DNA of 64,000 nucleotides from Bog-366 sp963722555 (GTDB lineage: Bacteria; Acidobacteriota; Terriglobia; UBA7540). A model generated the notes under the pieces. It saw only the letters and a list, made by a program, of their open reading frames with translations, was not told the origin of the DNA and did no database searches. The number at the start of each line of letters is the position of its first letter. Position 1 is the stretch's first letter. Location of the stretch: contig CAVRNQ010000003.1 of assembly GCA_963722555.1 (NCBI GenBank), positions 372,001 through 436,000 of the forward strand, given 5' to 3'. This document shows positions 1 through 9,029 of the stretch, piece after piece. The position numbers and the translations under genes are program-made.

Positions 1-192
1 GGATATGCTTTCTTACCCATCGGGATCGGGTCTTTCTTCGCCGGACTCCTGGGGGGCCGCCTGCTCCACTACTTCGGAGACGTCCTGCACCGCCCGCAAC
101 AGATGTGGTGGGTGGTGACGGGCGTGGGGATGACAGGCGCGGTGCTGATGCTGATCTATGACCGTGTCTTCAAACCTGGCGAGAAGACGTGA
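1..192 (+). CDS. MFS/POT-type transporter, C-terminal fragment (partial at window edge)
   Basis: Reading frame 1 is open from the first base and ends at TGA 190-192, giving 63 residues of the C-terminus of a membrane protein. A glycine-rich segment (FFAGLLGGRLL) is followed by a hydrophobic helix (WWVVTGVGMTGAVLMLIYD) and a short basic cytoplasmic tail (RVFKPGEKT). This pattern fits the last two transmembrane helices of a major facilitator or peptide-transporter-like protein. The N-terminus lies outside the window, so the substrate cannot be judged. The next gene starts 58 bp downstream on the same strand. Confidence 0.6.
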   Translation, partial: GYAFLPIGIGSFFAGLLGGRLLHYFGDVLHRPQQMWWVVTGVGMTGAVLMLIYDRVFKPGEKT

Positions 193-250
193 TCATTGTC
201 GGTGAAGCACGTCCGCACTTGCCTGGTAATTCTCAGAGAGGGAACGCGGG

Positions 251-2794
251 TTGAGAATTCGAGCCCTTACACTTCTTCTTGGCGCGTTGATTTTCGGGAT
301 GGCGCGCGCTGCCTCCGCCGAGACCAGCGACAACCTGGCCGATTGGACGGTCTACATTACGAATGACACGTGTCCTGACTATACCTGGGGATTCTCTGAG
401 GAGGTCACTCGGCGAAGCTTCGCCGAACTGGTGCGGGCGCATCTGGACGAAATGCAGCGCACCGACGGCGAACGCGCCGAAAACCGTGACCGCTATAACA
501 TGGCGGTGACGCAGGAGGCACTGTGCTTCGTCGAGAAATATCCGGAGCGGCGCGATGAACTGGTTCGGCGCATCCGCGAGGGCAGGGTATTCGTCAGCCC
601 CTTTCTCAATAACTCTCTCTGGGGTTTTCAGAGTGTGGAAGGAATGATCCGCACCCTATATCCTGCCCGTCGCCTGGAACGGGAGTGGGGCATGCCGATG
701 ACGGTGGCCCATCACATCGAACTGCCTTCCTTGCCCTGGGGGGTCGCATCGATCCTCGCCGGCTGCGGAGTGCGCTGGCTGCTGGTGCCGTTCTACGATT
801 TTGACTCCACGTTTGCCGGGCTGAAGAATCCACCGCTTTTTGCTTTCGAAGGACCGGACGGGGCACGGCTGCGGGTCATCATGGATCCGTGGGCGTCAGG
901 AAAATGGAGCTATGCGCAAGGCGCGGCGCTGCTCGGTAGACCCGAACTGATTTCCAGAGAGTGGCTGCCGCATTACGCAGGGTTGGGTGAGGAGTACCCT
1001 CTGCATGCGGTGCTGGCCAGCGGCACGCACAGCGATTACTCGCCCCAGAGCGCGTCGCAGGCGCCGGGATTCGCCGACGCAATCATCCATTACAACGCGA
1101 CGCCGGGGCCGCATCCTGGGCTCGTAAACGCCACCCTTCCCCAATTCACGGAACAGGTAGACCAGGCGGAAGCGCGCCGGCCGTTCCTGAAAGTCCTGCG
1201 CGGTTCGTTTGGAAACTCGTGGGAGTCGTGGCCGGTCAGCCTGGCGAAGTGCGCGGCCGCCATGCGCGAGGGCGAGCGACGATTCCTGGCGGCCGAAACG
1301 CTGACCGCCCTGGCAGGGTGGGTAGAACCTTCGGCGGTGGACTCCAGTCGCGCCGACCGCGAACGCGCCGAATGGGATCTGGCGATGCTCGGCGATCATG
1401 CCTGGAACGGTACCGACGATACCAACAAGCAAGTGAATGCGGAGCTGCGGCGGAGGTGGGCGGAAGAGTTGTTGTCAATTGACCAGCGGCTGACCCGCCA
1501 GGCATGGGCCAGGCTTGGGCTCAAGGAGGGGCAGGATTCATTGATGGTATTCAATAGCCTGAGTTTCCCGCGCGCGGGCCTGGTTTGCGTTGAGCCGCCG
1601 CCGGGCGTGACCGGCGTAGCGGCCGGAACGTCAGCGCTGAATACGCAGTGGGTCGACGAAGACGACCGGCACGTGCTGTGCTTTGTATCGCCCCAGGTAG
1701 AGGGGTTCGGTTTCAAGTGTCTGCATTTGACGCGGCGGTCGGCCTCACCAGCGAGGGCAGAAGAAAACCTTCGCTCGACTGACCGCGAGCTGGGAAGCCC
1801 TTACCATAGTCTGACGGTAGACCCGGCAACAGGCGGACTCGCGAGTCTGGTCTGGAAGGCCAACGGCAGGGAGCTCCTCAAGCGCAGCCAGGGGCGGACG
1901 GTGGGGCAAACCCTCTTCTTTGACGGCCACGACCATCCGCTTGAGGATGTGAGGTCGGAGGTTGTCTCTAGGGGGCCGGTGCTGGCGCGGTTGAAGATCG
2001 CGGGGCGAACCGCCGGCATTGATATTACGACCTTCGTGACGGTCTATGCCGATCTCGATCAGGTTGATTTCGACATGCGTATAAAGAAGCCCGTCTCGGC
2101 GCGAGAACAGCGGCTAACGCACACTTTTCCCGTAATACCACCGGACGCAATACTGCGGATTGAAACCACGGGGGCGGTGGTTCGGCCGCAGTTGCAGCCC
2201 GCGGGGGATATGTTACCAGGCTCGGACTTGCGGCGTTTCGTGGTGCAGGGGTTCGTCGATGCTTCTCTTGCGGAGGGTGAGGGAGTTGCCCTGGCGCCGC
2301 TTGATTCCTTCCTCCTGCGAGCGGACCTGGATGCCGTTACCTTTGAAGCGCTGGGCAACGATCAGGACTACAAAGAGGTGATCAGGGACCAAGCCGGAGA
2401 GACGGAGTTCCGCTTTCGTTACAGCCTGAGAGCGCACGGAGGGGGCTACCAAAGCGCCGGTGCATTCGCCTGGAGCCGGAGCGTGGCGACTCCGCTGTTG
2501 ACGGCCTGGGGTGAGGTCCCGCAAAACTCCTTGCCTCGGTTGGTTGTGGATCGAGCCCGGGCCATCGCCACGGCCCTCAAGCCTGCGGACGAGGGGTCAG
2601 CACGCGGCGTAATCGTTCGCCTGTGGGAGACGGGTGGGACCTCCGGGCCGCTTCGGCTGGGCGCCGGGGGCTTCCGGCGAGCGTATCGCTGTGACTTGCT
2701 GGAACGTGACCTGGGGGAGTTGAAAATGGAGAACGGTCGAGTGGCGGTGCCGCTCAGGGCCAACGGCTTTGGGTCAGTTGGGCTGGTTCGGTAA
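251..2794 (+). CDS. Secreted glycoside hydrolase family 38-like (alpha-mannosidase-like) protein
   Basis: An 847-residue protein starting at TTG 251 after a purine-rich stretch (gagaggga). Residues 1-23 form a signal peptide (RIRALTLLLGALIFG, then ARAASAE), so export is expected. The N-terminal half resembles the alpha/beta barrel of GH38-type enzymes: an early Asp-containing motif (TNDTCPDYTWG, about 37-47), AHHIELPSLPWG (about 156-167), and an aromatic and Asp-rich strand (LVPFYDFDS, about 180). The C-terminal half has the beta-sandwich character of the family, with SPYHSLTVDPATGGLASLV and later strands. The usual HxD metal motif of GH38 is not clearly present, so substrate and even catalysis are uncertain. 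An exported glycan-degrading or glycan-binding role is the best inference. It stands 48 bp before the peptidase gene. Confidence 0.6.
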   Translation: MRIRALTLLLGALIFGMARAASAETSDNLADWTVYITNDTCPDYTWGFSEEVTRRSFAELVRAHLDEMQRTDGERAENRDRYNMAVTQEALCFVEKYPERRDELVRRIREGRVFVSPFLNNSLWGFQSVEGMIRTLYPARRLEREWGMPMTVAHHIELPSLPWGVASILAGCGVRWLLVPFYDFDSTFAGLKNPPLFAFEGPDGARLRVIMDPWASGKWSYAQGAALLGRPELISREWLPHYAGLGEEYPLHAVLASGTHSDYSPQSASQAPGFADAIIHYNATPGPHPGLVNATLPQFTEQVDQAEARRPFLKVLRGSFGNSWESWPVSLAKCAAAMREGERRFLAAETLTALAGWVEPSAVDSSRADRERAEWDLAMLGDHAWNGTDDTNKQVNAELRRRWAEELLSIDQRLTRQAWARLGLKEGQDSLMVFNSLSFPRAGLVCVEPPPGVTGVAAGTSALNTQWVDEDDRHVLCFVSPQVEGFGFKCLHLTRRSASPARAEENLRSTDRELGSPYHSLTVDPATGGLASLVWKANGRELLKRSQGRTVGQTLFFDGHDHPLEDVRSEVVSRGPVLARLKIAGRTAGIDITTFVTVYADLDQVDFDMRIKKPVSAREQRLTHTFPVIPPDAILRIETTGAVVRPQLQPAGDMLPGSDLRRFVVQGFVDASLAEGEGVALAPLDSFLLRADLDAVTFEALGNDQDYKEVIRDQAGETEFRFRYSLRAHGGGYQSAGAFAWSRSVATPLLTAWGEVPQNSLPRLVVDRARAIATALKPADEGSARGVIVRLWETGGTSGPLRLGAGGFRRAYRCDLLERDLGELKMENGRVAVPLRANGFGSVGLVR

Positions 2795-2842
2795 CTCCTC
2801 AAACCCGGGTATGCGCCCGGGAGGGTACGGAAAGGAGAACCT

Positions 2843-4039
2843 ATGGATCTGAAGGCGATCCGGGCTTCCTTGCAGGAAGCGGGGCTGGATGGGTGGCTCT
2901 TCTACGACCACCACCGTCGCGACCCCATTGCTTATCGTGTGCTTAAGATTAACCCTGTGATGTGTACTCGCCGTTGGTATTACCTGATTCCGAAAGAGGG
3001 AGAGCCGGCGAAGCTGCTGCATCGTATCGAGGCGCAGAACCTGGCGGGCTTGCCGGGCAGCGAGGAGCGGTATTCTTCCTGGCGCGAGCAACGGGAGGGG
3101 CTCTCCCGGATGCTGGGGGGAAAGCAGCGCATTGCGATGCAATACTCAGCGCTCAACAATATTCCTTACGTGGGGCTGGTGGATGCGGGCACGGTGGAAC
3201 TCGTGAAGGACTGCGGCGTGGAAGTGGTTTCCTCCGCGGATTTGGTGCAGCAATTTGAAGCATGCTGGTCGGAGGAGCAGTGGCAATCGTACCGGGCGGC
3301 CGGCCAAGTGGTGCACGAGGCTGTCAACGCGGCTTTCGCGATGATTCGCGACGCCGTCCGCGTGGGCAAGACAATCGGCGAATACGACGTGCAGCAGGAA
3401 ATCGTGCGGCGGTTGGAAGCGAACGGGCTGATGGCGGACGAAGCACCCAACGTGTCGGTGAATGCCCACACGGCCGACCCGCATTACTCGCCGTCGATCG
3501 AGAACTCCCAGCCCATTCGAGCGGGAGACTTTGTGCTGCTGGACGTCTGGGCCAAGCAGAACAAGCCCGGCGCGGTTTACTTCGACATTACCTGGACGGG
3601 ATACGTTGGCGAAACAGTGCCTCACCGCTACGTGGAGATCTTCGAGGTCGTGCGCGAGGCGCGCGACGCGGCCATTCGCCTGGTGCAGGAGGCGGCGCGT
3701 GCCGGGCGGCCCTTGTGCGGCTACGAAGTGGATGACGCCGCGCGCGAGGTGGTCACCCGGCGCGGGTTCGGCGCCTTCTTCGTGCACCGCACGGGCCACT
3801 CGATTGGCGAAGAGGTCCATGGCAACGGCGCCAACATGGATAACTTCGAAACCCACGACGAGCGGCGGGTCATCCCCCGCACCTGCTTCTCCATCGAACC
3901 GGGCGTTTATCTGCATGATTTCGGCGTGCGGAGTGAAGTCAACGTGTTCGTGGAAGAGCGCGACGCACGCGTGACCGGAGAAATTCAGCAGGCCATCGTG
4001 CCCATCCTTGCCCTACGCCGACAAGATGTGTTAGGTTGA
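2843..4039 (+). CDS. M24 family metallopeptidase (Xaa-Pro aminopeptidase-like)
   Basis: A 398-residue protein with a clear ribosome binding site (aaaggag) 6 bp before ATG 2843. The N-terminal third is a creatinase-type domain (GWLFYDHHRRDP, RYSSWREQ). The C-terminal pita-bread domain shows the five dinuclear-metal ligands in order: Asp in VLLDVWAKQ, Asp in FDITWTGY, His in RTGHSIGEEVHGNG, Glu in FSIEPGVY and Glu in RSEVNVFV. It probably removes an N-terminal residue before proline in the cytoplasm; there is no signal peptide. Length and motif order are normal for the family. Specificity (prolidase versus aminopeptidase P) cannot be settled from sequence alone. Confidence 0.88.
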   Translation: MDLKAIRASLQEAGLDGWLFYDHHRRDPIAYRVLKINPVMCTRRWYYLIPKEGEPAKLLHRIEAQNLAGLPGSEERYSSWREQREGLSRMLGGKQRIAMQYSALNNIPYVGLVDAGTVELVKDCGVEVVSSADLVQQFEACWSEEQWQSYRAAGQVVHEAVNAAFAMIRDAVRVGKTIGEYDVQQEIVRRLEANGLMADEAPNVSVNAHTADPHYSPSIENSQPIRAGDFVLLDVWAKQNKPGAVYFDITWTGYVGETVPHRYVEIFEVVREARDAAIRLVQEAARAGRPLCGYEVDDAAREVVTRRGFGAFFVHRTGHSIGEEVHGNGANMDNFETHDERRVIPRTCFSIEPGVYLHDFGVRSEVNVFVEERDARVTGEIQQAIVPILALRRQDVLG

Positions 4040-4164
4040 TGGACCGAGTTCGCCCGCTCTAAACCGGCCGTCCGGCCAAGCGCTTTGGACTGACCAGCGG
4101 GATTTGGCGTGGCGCATCACATCGATATGAGGACGGCGATGGCCGCTCCTCCGAGTTCTGACCC

Positions 4165-4578
4165 GTGGCAAACAAGGCTGTCCAGGAAGCTGTTTCCGCC
4201 AAAGCTCAGCCCAAGATGAGCACGCTGGTGCGATTGTGCGCAGCCGCGTGGTTGGTGCCCGGCTTGGGCCACCTGCTGCTCGGCCGCAAATGGCGAGGGC
4301 TGATTCTCTGCGCCACGATTGTGGTGATGTTTCTGATGGGCATCGCCATGCAAGGGGAATTCTTCTCCACCAGTTCGGGATCGTACCTGCAGACGCTGGG
4401 TTACTTCGGCGAGTTGTGCGTGGGCGTCGCGATGCCCGCAGCGCGCTTCTTCGGTTACGCGGGCGATCCGCTCTTCGTATGCGCGGACTATGGGACGGCT
4501 TATCTGGTGGCCGCCGGAATGCTGAACGTCCTGGCGATTCTCGACGTGTACGACATCGCCATGGGAAGAAAACCCTAA
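4165..4578 (+). CDS. Small membrane protein, DUF6677-like
   Basis: A 137-residue protein from GTG 4165. After a short charged N-terminus it has AAAWLVPGLGHLLLGRKWRGLILCATIVVMFLMGIAMQ in two hydrophobic blocks, an extracytoplasmic loop, and a last helix (YLVAAGMLNVLAILDVYDIAMGRK). The order VPGLGHxxLGRxxRG, two helices, and a terminal NVLAxxD helix matches the DUF6677/TM2-like proteins I associate with acidobacterial genomes. It is followed 82 bp later by a second small membrane protein, which suggests a functional pair. The function is unknown. The family name is from memory and should be confirmed by a profile search. Confidence 0.65.
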   Translation: MANKAVQEAVSAKAQPKMSTLVRLCAAAWLVPGLGHLLLGRKWRGLILCATIVVMFLMGIAMQGEFFSTSSGSYLQTLGYFGELCVGVAMPAARFFGYAGDPLFVCADYGTAYLVAAGMLNVLAILDVYDIAMGRKP

Positions 4579-4660
4579 GGGCAGTCGGAAGTGACCAGGG
4601 ACGAGTGCAAAGCACGCAGCGCTCTGGCTGGTTACGCATCACTGCTCACTGAGTCTTGAC

Positions 4661-4834
4661 ATGGTAGTTTCACATTTCGTCGCACTGGTTCTATTCTCCT
4701 TCCTGGTCTCCGTGGTGTTCGGAGTCCTGAGCAAGAACACGCCGCGCGAGCGGGTGCTTTACGGCGCGAAGGTTTTTGGTGTGTTCATTGGCGTCGCGCT
4801 GCTGCTCGGTTGGATCATGTATCCCGCTCCCTGA
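4661..4834 (+). CDS. Very small two-helix membrane protein
   Basis: ATG 4661 to TGA 4832-4834 encodes 57 residues. A first hydrophobic helix (HFVALVLFSFLVSVVFGVL) is joined by a short charged loop (SKNTPRERVLYGAK) to a second (VFGVFIGVALLLGWIMY). Hydrophobicity, a sensible charged hinge and its place directly after the DUF6677-like gene make it a likely real gene. No function is recognised. It could assist the neighbouring membrane proteins, but nothing in the sequence proves this. Confidence 0.55.
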   Translation: MVVSHFVALVLFSFLVSVVFGVLSKNTPRERVLYGAKVFGVFIGVALLLGWIMYPAP

Positions 4835-4985
4835 AGCCTCGGACGAACTTTCCCGCGGCTTGCCTCGCCTTGACTTCCCCGCTGGCTGGCCTTAGAGTAG
4901 CCCTCACTTGTAAGTGACACTGTCCGCAGCGCGGCAGTTCCTCGCAGGGAGCAGCGTGTCCGCTCCTGATGCGGAGGCTATCGAG

Positions 4986-5528
4986 ATGATCCTTGTCGCA
5001 GGCGTTTCAGCATTCGTTACCTTCCTGGCTATAGCCGCGTTTGGCTTCGTTTTCCTGATCGCCAGTTCCATCCTGGGCGACCTCTTCGAGCACGGCGATT
5101 TTAGCCACGACGCCGATGGCCACGGCGCCGGGCCGAGCATCCTGAGCAGCCGCATCCTGAGTGTGTTCGTGACGGCCTTCGGCAGCTTCGGTGCGATCGG
5201 GATTCACCTGGGTTACGGCGTGGGAGTGAGCACGACGATGGGCTTCGGAGGCGGCGTGCTGTTTGGCGGTGTGATCTACGCCTTCGCGAGTTTTCTTTAT
5301 AGTCAACAGGCCTCGAGCCATGTCCGGACGGGGGACTTGGTGGGGCACACGGCGCAGGTGAGCGTGGCCATTCTCCAGGATGGAATGGGCCAGGTGCGCT
5401 GCACCCTGGGCGACACGGTGGTGGAGAAGGTCGCACGCGCGGCGAACCACAAGGAGATTCCCGTCAATACCCTGGTAAGAATCAACGCCATCGTCGGGGA
5501 GATTGTGCTGGTGGAACGCGCGGAATGA
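4986..5528 (+). CDS. NfeD-like membrane protein
   Basis: The likely start is ATG 4986, placed 8 bp after a GGAGG (4973-4977), giving 180 residues; an upstream extension from TTG 4914 is possible but has no ribosome site. The N-terminal half has several hydrophobic helices (ILVAGVSAFVTFLAIAAFG and later glycine-rich ones). The C-terminal half is a soluble OB-fold-like NfeD domain (TGDLVGHTAQVSVAIL, MGQVRCTLGDTVVEKVARA, then NTLVRINAIVGEIVLVE). NfeD proteins form a conserved pair with flotillins, and a flotillin gene follows 63 bp downstream. Together they probably organise membrane microdomains. Confidence 0.8.
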   Translation: MILVAGVSAFVTFLAIAAFGFVFLIASSILGDLFEHGDFSHDADGHGAGPSILSSRILSVFVTAFGSFGAIGIHLGYGVGVSTTMGFGGGVLFGGVIYAFASFLYSQQASSHVRTGDLVGHTAQVSVAILQDGMGQVRCTLGDTVVEKVARAANHKEIPVNTLVRINAIVGEIVLVERAE

Positions 5529-5591
5529 AGCCGCAGGTGCAGCCGCCTGCCACGCGCCCAGCCTTCTGGCCCGACTTCCTGGAGGAAGATT

Positions 5592-7172
5592 ATGTCTTTT
5601 TCACCCTTTGTCATTATTCTGGCTGCGATTGCCGCGATTGCCTTGCTGGTCGCGATTTCGCGCTTCGCCAAGAATTACATCAAGGTGCCGCCCAACGCGG
5701 TAGCGATCTTCAGCGGGCGCAAGCACAAGCTGCCCGATGACCGCGTCGTGGGCTATCGCATGGTGCGCGGTGGCGCGGCGTTTCGCTGGCCGCTGCTCGA
5801 GCAGGTTGATTATCTCTCGCTGAACGTCTTTACGATTCCCCTCGAGATCAAGCGCGCCTACACCCTGAAAGGCGTCCCGATTTCCGTGAAGGCCGTCGCC
5901 AACGTGAAGATAAAAGGTGATGACATGTCGCTGGCCGCGGCGGCGGAACGCTTTCTGGGGATGACGCACGACACGATTCAGAAGGTGATCTTCCAGACGC
6001 TGGAAGGCCACCTGCGGTCGATTCTCGGCACGCTGACGGTGGAGGAAGTAAACAGCGACCGGGCAAGCTTCGCGCAGAAGCTGACGTCGGAAGCAGCGCT
6101 GGACCTGGAGCGCATGGGCATTGGCGTGGATGTGCTGACGATCCAGGACATCAGCGACGAGGAAGGCTATCTCGACGCGCTGGGTAAGAAGCGCACCGCG
6201 GAAGTGAAGCGCGACGGAACCATCGGCGAGGCCGAGGCCACGCGCGACGCGAAGATCAAATCCGCGCTGGCGATGCAGGAAGGCGAGAAGGCGAAATTCG
6301 ACGCGGACGCCAACATCGCGAGCGCGCAGCGCGACTTCGCGGTGAAGCAGGCGCAATACCAGGCCGAAATTGAAATGGAGAAAGCCAAGTCTGCGCAGGC
6401 TGGACCGCTTTCGCAAGCCAAGGCGAGGCAGGCGGTGGTTGCGGAAGAAGTGCGTGTGGAGCGAACCCGCACGCAGGAACAGATCGCCGTGCAGGAACAG
6501 GAAGTGCTGCGCAAGCAGAAAGATCTCGAGGCCACGGTGATCAAGCCGGCGGAGGCGGAACGTCAGGCGGCCATTGTGCGCGCGGAAGCCAAGAAGCAAG
6601 CGGCCATCCTCGAGGCGGAAGGGCAGAAGTCCGCGCAGATCGCGCTGGCCGAAGCCCAGCAGGAGAAGTTGAAGCAGGAAGGCATGGGCCGCGCCGCCGC
6701 GGTGGAAGCGGAAGGCCGCGCCGAGGGAGCGAAGATCGAAGCCATGGGTCTGGCGCAGGCGCGCGCCATCGAGGCGCAAGGCGTGGCAGAAGCGCAGGCC
6801 ATCTTGAAGAAGGCGGAAGCGTGGCGGCAGTTCAACGACGCGGCGAAATTGCAGACGTTGCTCGAGAAGCTGCCCAGCGTGTTGCAAGCCGCGGCGGGCA
6901 TTTTCGGCGCCGTCGCTGCTCCCCTCGGGAATATTGACAAAGTAGTGGTCATCGAGCAGGGTAATGGTGGAGCGGGCGACGGCACGGGCGGCATCGGGCG
7001 CATCGCGCGCACCGGGCCGGCGCTGGTGTTCGGCTTGCTCCAGCAACTCCAGGCGATGGGGTTGGATATTCCCACCGTGCTTTCGCAACTCGGCGTTAAT
7101 GGCGAAAAGCTGGCCGCGGCGGTGAAGCCCGCGGCGCCGCGTGCGGAGGCTGGCGAAGAGAAGAAACACTAA
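5592..7172 (+). CDS. Flotillin family protein (SPFH domain)
   Basis: A 526-residue protein from ATG 5592, preceded by ggagga. A single N-terminal membrane helix (FVIILAAIAAIALLVAI) is followed by an SPFH domain (VPPNAVAIFSGRKHKL, GAAFRWPLLEQVDYLSLNVFTI, LGMTHDTIQKVIFQTLEGHLRSILG, ERMGIGVDVLTIQDISDEEGYLDALG). Residues 200-410 form a long Ala/Glu/Lys-rich coiled coil with repeated AEA-type heptads, as in FloT/YqiK. The C-terminus is glycine and proline rich. Flotillins oligomerise on the inner membrane and scaffold lipid domains. The upstream NfeD gene is the classical partner. Confidence 0.92.
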   Translation: MSFSPFVIILAAIAAIALLVAISRFAKNYIKVPPNAVAIFSGRKHKLPDDRVVGYRMVRGGAAFRWPLLEQVDYLSLNVFTIPLEIKRAYTLKGVPISVKAVANVKIKGDDMSLAAAAERFLGMTHDTIQKVIFQTLEGHLRSILGTLTVEEVNSDRASFAQKLTSEAALDLERMGIGVDVLTIQDISDEEGYLDALGKKRTAEVKRDGTIGEAEATRDAKIKSALAMQEGEKAKFDADANIASAQRDFAVKQAQYQAEIEMEKAKSAQAGPLSQAKARQAVVAEEVRVERTRTQEQIAVQEQEVLRKQKDLEATVIKPAEAERQAAIVRAEAKKQAAILEAEGQKSAQIALAEAQQEKLKQEGMGRAAAVEAEGRAEGAKIEAMGLAQARAIEAQGVAEAQAILKKAEAWRQFNDAAKLQTLLEKLPSVLQAAAGIFGAVAAPLGNIDKVVVIEQGNGGAGDGTGGIGRIARTGPALVFGLLQQLQAMGLDIPTVLSQLGVNGEKLAAAVKPAAPRAEAGEEKKH

Positions 7173-7279
7173 AAGAGGGTCCGGGGTCCGAAGGCCGGGA
7201 GGGGCGGCCGGGTGGTTCTCCAGAGCGGCTTCGGCTGCCACACCTTGGCCGCATGGGATCGCGGGCAGAGGGGCAACGC

Positions 7280-7744
7280 ATGCCGAGCATTCAACTCTCG
7301 TCGTCGCTCGAGCGCGCCGACGCGGAAGTGTTAGCCATTCATTGCAGCGATCATCGCTTTCAAGCCGCGTTTTACGAATTCCTAAACCTCAAGCTGAACC
7401 TCAATGAGAACTACGACCTGCTGGTGCTGCCCGGCGGGCCGCAATGCCTGACGCTGGTTGAGTACCTGCCCAAGTTCTCCTGGGCGGGTTGGAAGTGGTT
7501 TCGGTTCCTGGTGGAGGCGCACGACCTGAAGCGGCTGATCCTGATCCAACACCAGGACTGCGCTTGGTACAAGGAGCTGCCCTTTCACCTGCACGCTTCC
7601 TCCGAGCCGCGCCTGCGCCAGGAAGAAGACCTGCGGCGCGCGCGGGCGGCGCTCGCCAAGGAGCACCCTGACCTGAGGGTCGAGTTCTACTACGCGGGCT
7701 GGGATGCGAGCGAGCGCATTACGATCGACGAGGTCTCCTGTTGA
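7280..7744 (+). CDS. Small protein with beta-carbonic-anhydrase zinc motifs
   Basis: A 154-residue protein. ATG 7280 is preferred because of AGAGGGG 6 bp upstream; the frame is open back to 7253. It carries both sequence signatures of beta-carbonic anhydrases: CxDxR (IHCSDHRF, about residues 21-28) and HxxC (IQHQDCAWY, about 85-93), with an intervening LLVLPGGPQ segment that resembles the family's loop after the first strand. It is shorter than a normal beta-CA (about 200 residues). Whether it hydrates CO2 or only keeps the zinc fold is unknown. Its stop overlaps the start of the MgtC/DUF4010 gene (TGATG), so the two are probably translated together. Confidence 0.6.
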   Translation: MPSIQLSSSLERADAEVLAIHCSDHRFQAAFYEFLNLKLNLNENYDLLVLPGGPQCLTLVEYLPKFSWAGWKWFRFLVEAHDLKRLILIQHQDCAWYKELPFHLHASSEPRLRQEEDLRRARAALAKEHPDLRVEFYYAGWDASERITIDEVSC

Positions 7745-9003
7745 TGCCCACTTACACGCAGATTGCCTGGCAAGGCGCCATGGCCCTGCTGATGGGCTTG
7801 CTGATCGGCATCGAGCGGCAGCACGCGCAGCGCGGTGACGAGCCGCTGTTCGCGGGCGTCCGCACCTTCCCCATCATTGTTCTGAGCGGTTACCTCTCCG
7901 GCCTGTTGACCCAGGCGGGCCACCCCTGGGTGCTGCCGGTGGCGCTGGCGGGAACGTGCGCGATCGTGGTCGCGGGGTATGTGGCGAAGGCGGGCGGGCC
8001 GCACAAAGGCGCCACCACGGAGTTCGTCGTGGTTCTTGCCTTCATCTTTGGCGCGCTTACGGCGCTGGGCTTCCTGATTCCCGCCGCCACTTTCGCCGTC
8101 GTCACCACCTTGCTCCTCTCCATCAAAGCGCCCCTGCATCACCTCGCCGAGAGACTCCGCGAAGAGGAGCTCTATGCCATCCTCAAGTTTGGGATTGTCA
8201 GCGTGATCGTGCTGCCGCTGCTTCCCAACCGTCCTTACGGGCCGTTCCAGGTTTTGAACCCGCGTCTGATCTGGTGGATGGTGGTGTTGATTTCCGCCGT
8301 CAGCATGATCGGTTACGTGCTGATGCGTATGCTCGGAGCGCGGCAGGGCGTGGCCGTGACCGGCGTGCTGGGGGGAATCGCCTCGAGCACCGCGGTCACC
8401 TTCGGCCTGGCGCAGAGGGCGCGCGAGTCGGCGGATCCGCTGGCGAGGTACTTCGCACTGGGCATCTTGATCGCTTCCACCATCATGTTCTTTCGCATTC
8501 TGCTGCTGGCTTTCGTCATTGAGCCCGGCCTGGCGCGCGCCCTCATACTCCCCATGTCGTTGCCGGTGGTGATCGGGGCGGGCGTGGGAATCTTCCTTTG
8601 GAAGCAGAAGGGCGCCGAGCAAGAAGCTGGGCTGCAGGTGAAGAATCCCATGGAGCTGGGCAGCGCCATCAAGTTTGGATTGTTCTTTGCCGCCGTCCTG
8701 TTCATCTCGCGCGCGGCTTTTCAATACTTCGGCACTACCGGGGTCTACGCAGCGGGAGCGCTGTCGGGCCTCGCGGACGTTGACGCCTTCACGATTTCTG
8801 CGGCCAGAATGGCGCAGCAGGGTGTGCTGGCGCGGGGTACCGCAGGCTCTGCGATTCTGCTGGCGGGGGCGATGAATACGCTGGTGAAAGGCGGGATGGC
8901 TGCCTTCCTGGGCGGTCGCGCCCTGCGCCGCGTCACCCTGCCGATTTTCGCGGCGTTGACTCTGGGCGCGATCGTGGCGAGTATCGCCGCGGCCTATTCC
9001 TGA
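7744..9003 (+). CDS. MgtC/SapB family membrane protein with DUF4010 domain
   Basis: About 419 residues starting at ATG 7744, which overlaps the preceding stop codon by one base. The N-terminal part is MgtC-like (AMALLMGLLIGIERQHAQR, EPLFAGVRTFPIIVLSGYLSGLL), with the RxxGLRTF-type signature written here as AGVRTF. The rest is a DUF4010 region of about eight further hydrophobic helices, including VAVTGVLGGIASSTAVTFGLAQRAR. It is an inner-membrane protein. MgtC proteins affect ion homeostasis or ATP synthase, but the fused form is uncharacterised. Coupling to a carbonic-anhydrase-like protein hints at bicarbonate or proton balance, which is speculation. Confidence 0.8.
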   Translation: MPTYTQIAWQGAMALLMGLLIGIERQHAQRGDEPLFAGVRTFPIIVLSGYLSGLLTQAGHPWVLPVALAGTCAIVVAGYVAKAGGPHKGATTEFVVVLAFIFGALTALGFLIPAATFAVVTTLLLSIKAPLHHLAERLREEELYAILKFGIVSVIVLPLLPNRPYGPFQVLNPRLIWWMVVLISAVSMIGYVLMRMLGARQGVAVTGVLGGIASSTAVTFGLAQRARESADPLARYFALGILIASTIMFFRILLLAFVIEPGLARALILPMSLPVVIGAGVGIFLWKQKGAEQEAGLQVKNPMELGSAIKFGLFFAAVLFISRAAFQYFGTTGVYAAGALSGLADVDAFTISAARMAQQGVLARGTAGSAILLAGAMNTLVKGGMAAFLGGRALRRVTLPIFAALTLGAIVASIAAAYS

Positions 9004-9029
9004 CCGGTCCGCCCCCCCGGAGGTGGAAT

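Noticed and set aside
5601..7241. Minus-strand open frame of 546 residues opposite flotillin
   Set aside because: It is the antisense shadow of the coiled-coil codons of the flotillin gene, with Leu/Arg/His bias and no domain.
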